From Aplysia californica (taxonomy: Eukaryota > Mollusca > Gastropoda > Aplysiida > Aplysiidae), in assembly GCF_000002075.1 (NCBI RefSeq), contig NW_004797279.1, forward strand, positions 1,725,481 to 1,789,480: a DNA stretch of 64,000 nucleotides, written 5' to 3'. The position numbers and the translations under genes were made by a program. Of this stretch, positions 9,685-21,600 are shown piece after piece. A model generated the notes under the pieces. That model had not been told where the DNA came from, ran no database searches, and saw nothing but the letters and a program-made list of their open reading frames with translations. Positions within the stretch are counted from its first letter, which is position 1. Each line of letters begins with the position of its first letter.

Positions 9685-12600
9685 ATGGTGTTTTTTACTT
9701 GCAATGCCTGTAGCGAAGCTCTGAAAAAGAATCAAGTTGAAAAACATACATACAAATGTAGGCAGTGTCAGTCTTTGAGCTGTGTTGACTGTGGGAAAGA
9801 TTTCTGGTAAGGCCTTTTGCTATTTTTTTTTCATGTTCTTGACAACTGTAGGTTTTTGCACAGCTCATTGTAATGGGTTTTTGTGCCTTCGATCTCTTGA
9901 AACAGGTAGACTACAGGGCAAGTGTCCAAATATCACAATTAAGAATGGATATAATATATGACCAAAAATTTGGTACAAAGCTTGTTTTTAAGGAAATATG
10001 CCCTTACTAAGTAACTGAGGATATGATGCTAAATAGCACACCCTTGCAAGGTATTTTCTTTACTCAGTCTTGAAAATGTTACAGCAATCCAGTTTTTCAA
10101 AATATATATGCATGTGTAGTCAGTATTGTGCTTTTTAAAAAACTTTAGAAACTGAATGTTGTTTTTTTTTACTTTAAAGTTGAGTAGATAATCATGCAAC
10201 ACTTTCACAGGAAAGCTGAAGGAAAAAAAGTGTAAATACTGTAATTAGGATTGTCAGGCTTGTTCCGGTATGGCGTATTAGATAACATGGATGCTGGAGA
10301 AAGCATGCCCAGAACCTTGTAGCTGAAACTGAACTAGGTTTGTACCCACATGAGGAACTGGTTGCTTTACCCCCCACACAACCATAGAAGTCTACATCAT
10401 GCAATATGACCTTTAGCACCGATCTCGTTCGTCGTGGACTGCAAGCGTGCTAATGAACCAGCTGTCAGGAAGTCAGCAGCAGAGGCTACCATTCGATTGC
10501 TCCCCCTGCCTGATGTTGAATTCTGGACTGACGGTTCAGCGAAACACGGTACCGAGTATGGAGGCAGCAGAATACTGATCAAGACCTGTGATTCAGAACT
10601 CGACCATTGTGTAACCGCGGGCTGGTATTGTTCCAGCTACAGGGCTATGCTTGTAGCTCTCGACACAGCGCCGGGCATGCTTGATTCACTACATACAGCA
10701 GGCAGTCTTTAGAACAGTGTATGCCTTCATGTATACACTGATTCCAGATCAGCAGTCATACGCCTCTCATACGGCCCCACCAACCAATCGGAAAAGTGGC
10801 GTGCTCTATCTGGCAGCGTCTGCACACCCTCTGTAATCGCTCGGAATGTTCCATCCACTTACAGTGGATTCCAGGCCACGCTGGACTAGCTGGGAACGAG
10901 GAAGTTGACAGCATCGCTAAAGAAGCAACAGCGCTTACCCAGACTGACATGCCAATAGATTTTTCAACAGCTGAAACCTTCATCCACCGGTCGACCTGCG
11001 CAAAGTGAAAAAGAGGCGAAACCCAAACTGCCGCTTGCCCAGCCGCCATCATACCAGCTTGAGGCCTCGCTCAGACGGCAGGACCGCCAGCTTCTCTCCC
11101 AAATGACAACTGGTGGAAAATCGCCCAAACTGAGATCATATCTCCACAAAATTGCACCAGCGGACTTCCCAGATCCGCCCTGTCGAACCTGCAAGGAGGA
11201 GGACGAGACTATAGACCATGTGTTCCTGAAATGTCCTGCCAACTATCATGCCAGAACACGTCTGCTGGGACATTTCAGTGACCCACGCTCACCACTTTTC
11301 AAGGGCCCCCGAGCAAGTGTTGAGTTCCTGGGTGCTGTCGGCATTGCTGACCTTTTATGACGCCACAGTGCCAGAAGAGAGAGAGAGAGAATGCTGATTC
11401 AGCGTATGGTCATGCAAATCTTCACCTGCCAGGTTCTGGGGACCTGGGCTCAGAAAATTGAATTTGTCAGAGAACACGTGAGTCCCAAGCCCCAGTGTAG
11501 GTTTAGAGCAAAAAGGTAAACCATTTTATTAACATGGTGATCTTCTTGTGACAGGTACAGGAGACTGGCGTCGGTAGTCTAATGGTTAGGCTACCAGACT
11601 CGTAATTGTGAGATTGCGAGTTCGGGGGTTCGAGCCTCAGCTCGGTCTGACATTGTGTCCTTGGGAAAGGTATTTTGCACGAATTTCCTACTTTGCTTGG
11701 TCCTTTCGGAGATGGACGTTAAACTCTGAGGTCCCGCCTCTTAAATGACCTAATAGTGTTGATAGGACCCTTAATAAACTCATACCATCTTTGTGGTAAA
11801 GGAGAAGTGCAGAGAGCAGCACAAACCCTTGTGTACATTGTCTTCATAGACCTCGCCAAAGCATTTGATCATGTCAGTTGCGAAGAACATTGAATCTCTG
11901 GAGTTACTTGGATGTCTGCTGTCCCTCCTACGGATCTTTTAATCATTTTACATTTGTAATGAAGGCAGAGTCATCTTTAGAAAATCCTCGGAGGAGTTTG
12001 AGACTGAGATAAGAGCAGAATCAAGCAAGGACATGACCTTGCTCTTTGGCGCTCCCTCTACGGAATTTATTTCTTATTTCTTGCTTCTGCTCTGACATGC
12101 TTTCTTTTTCTAGAGTGACATGAGCTTTATTCCAGCTCCTATGGTGGACTCTACAACACTGAATGACTGAAGACAAAGATGAAGATCAATGTGTTATCTC
12201 ATCAGAAAACTACCATTGCTGCAGGACATACAGCAGTTGTGGCCCACACAGAGAAAGAACGACTTTTTCTTCTTCTCGTTCATCTCTCAATGGATGTCCC
12301 AGTTAGTTGAGTTAGGAAGAATTTAAAAAGTCGGATTTTTGAAAGTTCAGCCGAATGCTGGCAATTTGACTCGACTGTCAGTAAGAAAAAGACACCATGC
12401 TTTCTATCAAGGAGAAGCTACAGAACTGTTAGAAGTTCCTGTTTCAATTGAAAAGTGAGAATTGTTTATCTGCAAAAATGTGCAAAACCTGCTGGCTAAC
12501 GTTAAGAATGAAAATAAAATGCTGGTCATTGGTATTCACTACATGTTTTATATTTCCAGGGGCTCTGAGTACTTAACACACACAAAGTGCATAACAGAAG

Positions 12601-15600
12601 ATGAGAAGTATTGTGGTAAAGGCTTTGTGGCCAAGGTCAACAAAGGAGAAGTGAAACAAGAACAGTGGATTGAGGTACTGTAATGCATGTGCTGAGATCT
12701 TTAGAAATATCTTTTTTTATTCAGTTGAGTGTGCCTAACTCGTAATTGAGAGAGAGAGACGGAGAGAGTTTTTTGTAAATGTTCTGGATATATTTGGGTC
12801 AGATAAAGGAAGGGTTGCATGGGGAGGAGGAGGGTGGCGAGAGAACACATGATAGATGAGATAAGAGTAATGATGTGCTGATCAGGTCGGGAGGAGTTGT
12901 CTCTCATAATTATGATAATTTCACTGATACTGATTCGGGTTTGGCAGCCATGGATTTCCTGAAACTGAAATTACTTGTCCAGTCTTAGAAAAGTGACTCT
13001 GATGCCAGTCTGTCTTCCAAGTCTGCAAGCCACACACTCTTCCCAAGCCTCATATGCTTCTCTAACCTTTTGATCCCCATCTCAGTTAACAACTTGTCTC
13101 TGCTGTCCATGTCTGTCTCATTACTAATTACCCTGTAATGACCCTTTTAACGGATCAAAGTCAACTGGCATTACACAAGGCCTATTGTGTACTGTCAATC
13201 TAGAGCTTATCATTAATGTTTCTTGTCTAAGGCAGGAATAATAGTCTAATCTTTTACTTTTTCTGTTTGTGTTGTTAAAATGGTTTTGAAGATGGGACTG
13301 TATTAACTTCTTCATATTGGCCTTGATTTTGAAATGAACCCCTTGAGGCCAGCCATTTTGATCAAGTTTGGGAAAACCTCTGTCATTTTACTTTTCTAAA
13401 GTTTTAATGTAAAGAAAGAAACAGCAAACTGTTTTTCATGTAATACATTTTGAATAATTGTGTTTATCCCTTACTTTAAAAAAAACTTTTGAAAAGGAGT
13501 ATCACAGAGAAGTTTGGGTATCACAAAAGTATTTTGTTTATGCCATTGCTGTACTTTGATTCTACTAACTACAATGTATCAAATTGAGTCTTTATTATAG
13601 TCTAGACCCAGAAATAGAAAATTAAATGTGTACATCTAGCTATGTTTGTCCATGGTAAGTCTACAAGAATCATCTAGACCTACAAAATGGATCCAGATGG
13701 TAAATCTGACTTAGATCTATTTATAGTAAACTAGTCTAGATCTCGCAAACTGAACCTTGTTGTATTCTGTAAAAACGATAAAAAGGGAGCAAGGTTCAAT
13801 AAAAAATTAATTAAAGGGCGATTTCCCATCCCGTCAGGAATGGTTTGGATCAATAAAACATACATTGGCGGCATCGAAACACATGCGGATAACTTGAGAA
13901 CAACAGATGTACGCCATTGGCTGATATTTATAGTAACAGCCATCTTGTTTGACGTCATTGAGGGATTTCCACTTTGTTGTCGTTCACAGTGGCAACACGA
14001 CCGCAAAGCACTATTGCAGTATTTTTAAAGCCTGTAGCCTACAGTGGCGTGGTGGTGGAGTGGTTAGTGCGCTTGTCTCCAAAGCAGAAAGTCCAGGTTC
14101 GAGCCTCGGTTCGGCGACAGATTTTTTTTCCCCCTCCGGCCCACCCACCTATAAAGGGTACATGACTTCGAGTTGGGGAAATACAGGACTAATTTTAACC
14201 CAAAAATTTTTTTCTAAAGAAATATGTAAGATAACTGAAAAAGCATGTGATGTCGTGACTTTGATGGATTTAAAAAACGTACAAAAAATTGGTCATTTTC
14301 CTACAATGGCCGCCATTACCATGGCAACCGCTAGATTCATCCACAAAATAGATGATTGCAAATTACTCACAATACGACCTTTAATATATGAAGTCAGGTA
14401 CCCATTACAGGTTGGTGGGCAGGAGGGGGCGGAAAAAAATAATCCGTTGCCGAACCGAGGCTTGAACCTGGACTTTCTGCTTTGGAGACAAGCACACTAA
14501 CCACTCCGCCACCACGCCACTGTAGGCTATAGGCTTTAAAAATACTGCAGTAGTGCTTTGCGGTCGTGTTGCCACCGTGAACGACAACAAAGTGGGAATC
14601 CCTCAATGACGTCAAACAAGATGGCTGTTACTATAAATATCGGCCAAAGGCGTACATCTGTCGTTCTCAAGTTATCCGCATGTTATGGAAACATAAGTTG
14701 AGTGTCAGACTGAGATAGAATGTCTGTGCTTTGGAAATAGGAAACAGAGATTTCTTAATTTTAATTTTGGTCTTAAGTGACTTAAAACTGTTCTGTCCAA
14801 GTGAAAAAAATTTCTTCGTTTTGCATTTTTATTTTTATTTTTCCCCTTCAGAAAGTCCAAGGAGCAATAGAGAAAGCTTCATCAAATCCAAAACTGAAAG
14901 GCCTGCTCGAAAGACTCACAGATTATCCTAACATTCCCCGGAAAAAAGCAAAATTTGAGGTATTCATGTATAATTAGAAATTGCCGGCTTATTGCATTGT
15001 ATTGCATTAATAATTTGATGAATGTCTTAGTTCAGATGACTTTGTAAGAAATGATATGCAGTTAAAATTGTCTGAGACGGTCACCCAATGGTGAGGAGAA
15101 AAATGGTTGTCTTAGACATACATGTGAATGTCTTGGGAAGTGTCATAATATATAGAAGAAACGAAAGGGCCGGAATGGGATGTGGATGTTTGTATAGGTG
15201 ATTGTCTTGAACAGATGGCCATTAAAACAGGTATTTTAATCTTAGTCATAATAAAAGCATGTCTGAGTTTGTTTGAAGCTGATACTGTAGTCTCTGCCTA
15301 AATGCATGCCATACAAAAGCATGCTCCGCTCAAACGCACGCTTTTGTCATGACGTTTGAAAAAACTAGCCATATAATTTAGATGTACAAATGTACAGTCA
15401 CTCCCTCTACTTTACTTTTCTTTTCCGATCCAACGGCCATCTGGGTTCTAGCCCTTTGTACTGTCGAAATGACAAAGAATTTACAGGTTTGTATCAGCTG
15501 TGTTTTATCGCTGTATAAAGCAGACCTGCCACTCATCCCGATTTAATCGGGATATCCCGATTTTGTGCCCCAAATCTCAAGCATCCCGATTTTCCCGATT

Positions 15601-18600
15601 TCGATCGCCAGTATCCTGATTTTTCATGGTTGCGTCTGTTGCGTCCGATTCATAGAAAAAAATATAAAAAGTTCTGCAATCTCTTTTGCTTGGAAACACC
15701 GATTGGACTTTTTATCTGCAGGAACTTGGAACTCTATTTTCTAAAGCATCTTTGCCGAATCTAGGTCTAGTAGATGACTAACACACGCTATTTAAACTAA
15801 AATCGACCTAGTTTCAAACGCTCACTCGCATCACATGACATGACTTCGTACGTGTGGTGAGTAGCACGTGTGTCAGGGACCGTCGGTTGTCGGGGTCAAC
15901 AAAGTTAATTCACACAGGTTGTGTTGGTCGAGGTGTTTTTCGGGACTTAACCAGTGTGGACGGCCGGGGGGAGGGGGTGGGGGTATTGTTTTGACACGTG
16001 GGCTTAAAGTGCGTGCCGTGATACAGATACTAATTAAGGGGAAAGGAATAAGAAAAAAAATGAACAACCTTGGCGCGATCTTTTTTTCGATGTGATGGAA
16101 GTCAAACGTTAAAACACGGGTGTTTTGCGTGGATGATTAGAGTTACGTGTCAGCTATTTTCAAGACTACGAGTGTTTCAGCATCACTGGGACCTTCGCTC
16201 CCCCAGTCTATCCAATTTCAACTCGAGTACATATATGCTGTCAAACTTTAGCCTTGCATACTTGCCTCTTAAAGGGGAACCAGGACAACCCCTTCCCTAG
16301 TGCCCTTTATGACTGAATTTTCGTTGATCCCAATTTTTTTCACCGGATCCTGATTTTTTAACTCAGAAATCCTGATTTTTAGATTTCATAGAGTGGCAGG
16401 TCTGTATAAAGTATTTCCGATATCTGGGGAGGCAGTTAGGTTGGTACTACACAGGTTGCTAAGTGCACGACAGGAAAAGAGATGGTGTGATACTGTTTCA
16501 TCCTGGCAGTTACACAACAGACAGTCAAGTGGGATATCCTTGCGGATCCTATTTAGGTAGGAATTCAGATGGATGTGCTGTGTTTGCAGGTGAAAGATAG
16601 GGACTTGTTCTCTTCTAATCAGGGAGTTTAGTTAGTCTTTGAGTTAGAAGCTGTCACTCTCTCGAAACGCACGCTCCGATTCGCGAAACACGCCGACAGG
16701 TAAAGCTTGACAAAGGGAAATTTTCACTACAACCTGCACTGCTTGTATACGACAACCCTAGAAAACCGGATATTTGGTGAGAATGCCTCTCACGCCGAAT
16801 GAAGAGATTGATGGACAGAGTTTTCACACCCAGCTTTCCACAGACAGTACTTAAGTCTAGGACTGGTTGGTGAAATGTTGGGGGGTTGGGGGACTGAAAT
16901 GTTTTTTTATTGGTCACTCGAAATGCATCTTTGAGAGAAGGTTTCTGACTGGTGTTTTGGTGACTGCATGTAATGTTTAGTTAGATCTAGGCCTATGATG
17001 CGCAACACGCAAGAATGCTGTAAAACACTAGATAGGCCTCTATAAGATTAAAGATTAGTCAAGTAAGCCTAATCAGCTGCGCTCGAAGAACCTATAACGT
17101 ACTTGTTCAACGAATCACAGAGAAATGTTTCTCTGAATGTAGAGATCTATGATCATGGTTCTGATGTCATTCATGATTATAAATTACGGTCAGGGGTGGT
17201 CGCTTGGAAAGCCATGTCGTTGGGCTGTCGTCTCTTTGACTATCACCAACAGTTTCTTCTTATCTTTTTAGGCTATCTGTTCCCGACATTTTATGGTGCA
17301 TATCATTGCATTGAGGCTGTCCTTCTGCACCCCCCCCCCCCATGTCGTCACATTATTGGCCCAAAGTGACCCCCACCCCAAAGGGAGGTCACTAGAATAT
17401 CAAGAAATTGAGATGACTGCATCCCTTCCTCCCTTTGCACTGTTTCATGTAAACATACACTCCATATAAACACACGCTAAAGAGCCTTCCCGAGCACTGT
17501 GCGTTTAGGCGGAGACTACTGTAGTCTTGAAGAATTGTAGTGTTATCCTTTTCAGACTGGAGGATTTTTAAAGTTACTCTCCTATACATCCTTTAGTTTG
17601 TTGTTTGTTTTTTGGTTCCTTTTTATCATTGATTATGTGAATGAAGGCAATGGAGTATTGACACTGAACATTTAAGATTGCCCTTTGTTCTTCAAGTAAA
17701 CTCGCACAAAAAAGTTAAGGAACAAAAATTCAAAGCAAGATAACTGAAAAACTGTAGAACCGAATTTATTCATTTTTTCAAAAAAGATGCTTTCGACTCT
17801 CTAGTTTACGAGTGTATAATTTCAGATTTCAACAACAAAGAGAAATGCATGTAAAATTAGTTTAAATTACACTGGTCGCATTTCAAGAGTCTGAGCAGCC
17901 GTAGTTCTTCATAAACATTGTCAATAGTGGGTGTAGCCACCCCGATTGGTCAAACACTCAGTACAGCGTAGACGCATGGACAGGACATGCATTCGGAGAT
18001 CTTGTTGCGGTAGGTTCTGCCACTCCTGGACGAGGTAGCCCAAGAGTTGTTGAACGTTTTGTGCAGGAGGGTGGTTATCCCTAATCCGCCGGTCAATGTG
18101 ATCCCAGATGTTCTCGATTGGGTTCAAATCCGGACTACAAGCTGGCCAGTCCATGCGGGTGACACTTCGCTGCTGCAAGTCCCTCACGATGCGTGCGCGA
18201 TGTAGTGTGGCGTTGTCGTCCTGCAGAACAGCGTGGGGTCCAATCTGCTGCAGGAGAGGAACAGCAACGGGAAGCAGGATTTCGTCCCTGTACCTTGCAG
18301 TGGTCAAATTGCCCTGTATATGGTACAGGGGGGTCCTGTGGTGAGCCGAGAAGCCTCCTCACAACAGAACGGACCCTCCACCGTAGGGCGCCACCTGCTG
18401 GATGCACTCAGGGTGGAACCGCTCTATTCGGCGCTTCCAGACGTGGGCTCGCCTGTCTGGGTGCAGCAAGTTGAATCTGGATTCGTCCGAGAAGACAACC
18501 TGACGTCGTGTCCATGGAAATGTCGAGCAGACCACGCCAAGCGAGCTGCTCTGTGGGCCGGCGTGTGCCTTGGGCGTCTGGCAGGAACACAAGAAGCGAA

Positions 18601-21600
18601 CCTGGCTCTACGGAGACGGTTCCTCACCGTCTCCTCGCTCAAGTGGACATTGGCTGTCCCCCGTAGTTGGCCCCTGATGCGGTTTGCAGTGGTGGTTCGT
18701 GACGTCACGGCCTGTCTGGCGATGAACCGATCGATCCTGTCCTTGGTCAAACGGGGCCGCCCTTGTCGAGGCCTGTCCTGGACCCTTCCTGTCGCTCGCC
18801 ATCGTTCTTGCAGCCTCCATATGAGTGACGGGGACACCCCAAGTTGATGTGCAACGACTTGGAACGTGGTTCCATCTTGGAGCCAGGCAAGAGCGCGTCC
18901 TCTGTCGACATCAGGCTGCAAGCGTCGTTGGACCATCGTGTTGTAATGAAACATGGCTGAAAAACGCTGGCTTATAAAGGGTTGCAAGTGAGCGATATTA
19001 ACAACCAAGACATCTGTTTAGCACGTGCCATGCTCAGTTTTAGCCACCAGCCCCAATGCCAATGTTGCAGAGGCAGAGAAATTTAGCCCATTTTTCATGC
19101 TTTTCAGCTGTGTTTGGGCATGCCCTGCCTCGTCGTTGTGAAGCTCGTGCGGGTAAATTTGCTGTACAGGCAAACTGTGTCAAGTCGTCAGTGCATGTGT
19201 CAAGTTTGGTTGACTGAGCTTTACGGGATAGCGAGATATTGAAGTTTAAATTTGACAGGTGGAAACACAAGTTGTTCCTTAACTTTTTTGTGCGAGTTTA
19301 TTTAGCAGTTGGTTGATAAAAACAATACGTATCATGTAATCTGTTGTTTGCTGGGTGCTTTGATATTGTTGCTATAAATGACTGAATTAACGTTTTCTGT
19401 TCTTGTCTATTACATCTTTGTTTAACTGAAGTTTTATGTCTGTTGCCTAGTACTAAAATACCATTCAAACTATGTGTGACATTCTCTTCAGAATTTCTTA
19501 AAGAACAGTCTTCGAGTGCTTAGCCCTGCCCTAATTTCACAAGTGTGGGACCTCCTGATGACAGCAGCAAACAATGTGAGTTTTACAAAGTCAAAGGGTT
19601 AGAAAGTTCTTTCAGCATACTATTTAGTGGTAAAATTTGTCTCTCAGTTCTCTTGGAAAGATAAGAAAATAGTTTTTTTTCTTACCGTTTATTGATACCA
19701 GTAGTGAGTACGTTGATGATGATAGTGCTGAGTTACTGGTACTGAAAAGGGGCTTACTTGATGCTGTGGAGAGTGAGGAGAGGTTGCAGACAAGTAAAAG
19801 TATGAGTTTTCCTTGGTGTCTGTACTAAGCTTGTTCATTAGCTTATACCATCTGTATTTAATTTCCATGGAATTGAACATAGCTGATGTTGGCACTTTCC
19901 TATCACAACAGACCATAACGTTTATGCTGGATTGGTCTTCTTTGATTTGTCCTTTGATGAAAGTGCTTTTGTTTAACTTGGCTAGGCCTATCCATGTCAG
20001 AAAATGGCTGTTGTAATGAGTTCAACGAAAGAATCAATGTTCTACTCTGTGTTACATTGTCTTCTTCCTCTTTGATGTTACCTTCAAGCTTTTTCTGCTG
20101 ATCATTACTCTTTCATCTTTAGGCAGGTTTTAACTTCTCTCTCCTATTGGTCTTGAGGCCATAAATCACATGATGTCGTGCAAACATCGATGTTCTGTGC
20201 CTTGTGGTCATCTCAATCTCACTGCCAACTGTGTTTGAACCAAATGAGCTGACACTTTTCTGCATCTTATTTCATTTTTAAAAAGTGTGACTATTGACCT
20301 AGAAAGATCTAGGATCTCAGCAATGTCATGAATTTTGAGCCTCCTGTCATCACGAATGAGTTTCCTAATGATTTCAGCATTTTTTCTGTGTTGGCAAACA
20401 GATGACAACCCTCTAATTTTCCCATCGTGCAGATTTGTATGCCCCTCTTTAGATAAATTGCACCAATGTTAGACCTCACCATAAATACTTTCAAGTTCTG
20501 TCTCAGTTTCTGTGGCAATTTCCTTTTTCACGTAGAAACTGAATAACATTTCTGTTGTCTTCTTTTGACGAATTTTATGTAGTGGTGTGTATTAAATAGT
20601 TGCATTCATTTTGTTCATTTTAATGGTGGGCCCAAATGGAGTATTCCCTGAACTACTAAAATCTTTTTTCAGAATTGAAAAATATCGGAGTTATTTGAAT
20701 TTTGATATAGTCATTTTCCTGTTATTTCTGGGACAGCTCTCTTTTTTAAAAGTAAATATTTTCATTTCATTAACTTACACTAAAACTGTTTTTCATCTGC
20801 TGAAAGAAAATTAAACTGCTTTGATGTTTATTTGTCATTACAGGCTGCAGAAAGCAAACATAATGTACCATCCGCTCAGTCTGCTCAAACTAATGGCGAG
20901 ACCAAAAGCAATGTTGACCCTTCCAAAACCAGTGATGGCCACATGGAGGTGGAAAATGAAAATGAGGAAACAGCGAAACTGAATAAAAGAGAGAAAAAGG
21001 AAGAACGTCAGAAGAAAAATAAAAAGGAGAAGAAGGATAAAGAAGTTCCAGAAAGCAATGGAGATGTTGAAAAAGTTAAGAAAAAGAAAAAACGAAAACA
21101 TGAAGAAGTTCTGGAAGATCAGAGTAACGTGTCTGAGGAGCCTGTGTCTGGGAAGAAAAGGAAGAGGAATGAAGAGCCAGCAGAGGAGGATCCCGGCAGT
21201 GAGCTGAGCCCAATTGAGAAAAAGAAGAAAAAAAAGAAACATGACAGTTCTCAAGGTAATGATGCTTTGAAAGGTGCAGTAGAATATGGTGGGATGTTAT
21301 AAACAGTATTTATGCTGGGGGACACTGTCCGGTGCCCCAGTTGTGAGGGAATTCAGGTTCACAATGGTCATCAAGCAATGCTAGTGACACAGCTTTTAGG
21401 TATGTGGTCTCTGATATGTGTCCTTGTGGAAGTGCTCAAGAGAAGGCCTTGCCATTAAGTAGACAGTAAGGGTGTTAGTACATGACAATGACAACAAACT
21501 ACTGGTCTCATGGCAAGAAGTTAGTTCTGGTCATCTACAACTGTTTATGAATGTTTCTTAAACCTGAACATGCTCGTCCTCTCACTCTCTTTGGGTCAAT

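Larger units (their letters stand above)
15285..17521 (+). mobile_element. TA-flanked DNA transposon, CAGTAGTCTCCGCC family, copy 1 (interrupted)
   Basis: The start CTGTAGTCTCTGCCTAAATG and inverse end GCGTTTAGGCGGAGACTACT lie between TA dinucleotides at 15283-15284 and 17522-17523. AAACGCACGCT-like words repeat near both ends. It matches 41988-43005 at the ends and through the GATCATTGG-type interior, but carries a 1.24-kb insertion at 15409-16652. Without that it would be about 1 kb. No transposase frame was recognised, so it is non-autonomous. In LYAR intron 3. Confidence 0.85.

Noticed and set aside
11394-11516. Short + strand frame (MLIQRMVMQIFTCQVLGTW...) just after the LINE 3' end
   Set aside because: It reads for about 40 codons, but I recognise no family, and it lies beyond the LINE end defined by the copy at 63641-63766. 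Too short to call.
13949-14500. 183-residue open frame on the + strand
   Set aside because: It runs through both arms and the spacer of the palindrome, and matching frames appear on the opposite strand only because of the inverted repeat.
20838-21254. 138-residue minus-strand frame rich in Phe and Leu
   Set aside because: It is the complement of the Lys/Glu-rich LYAR exon 5 and not an independent gene or membrane protein.
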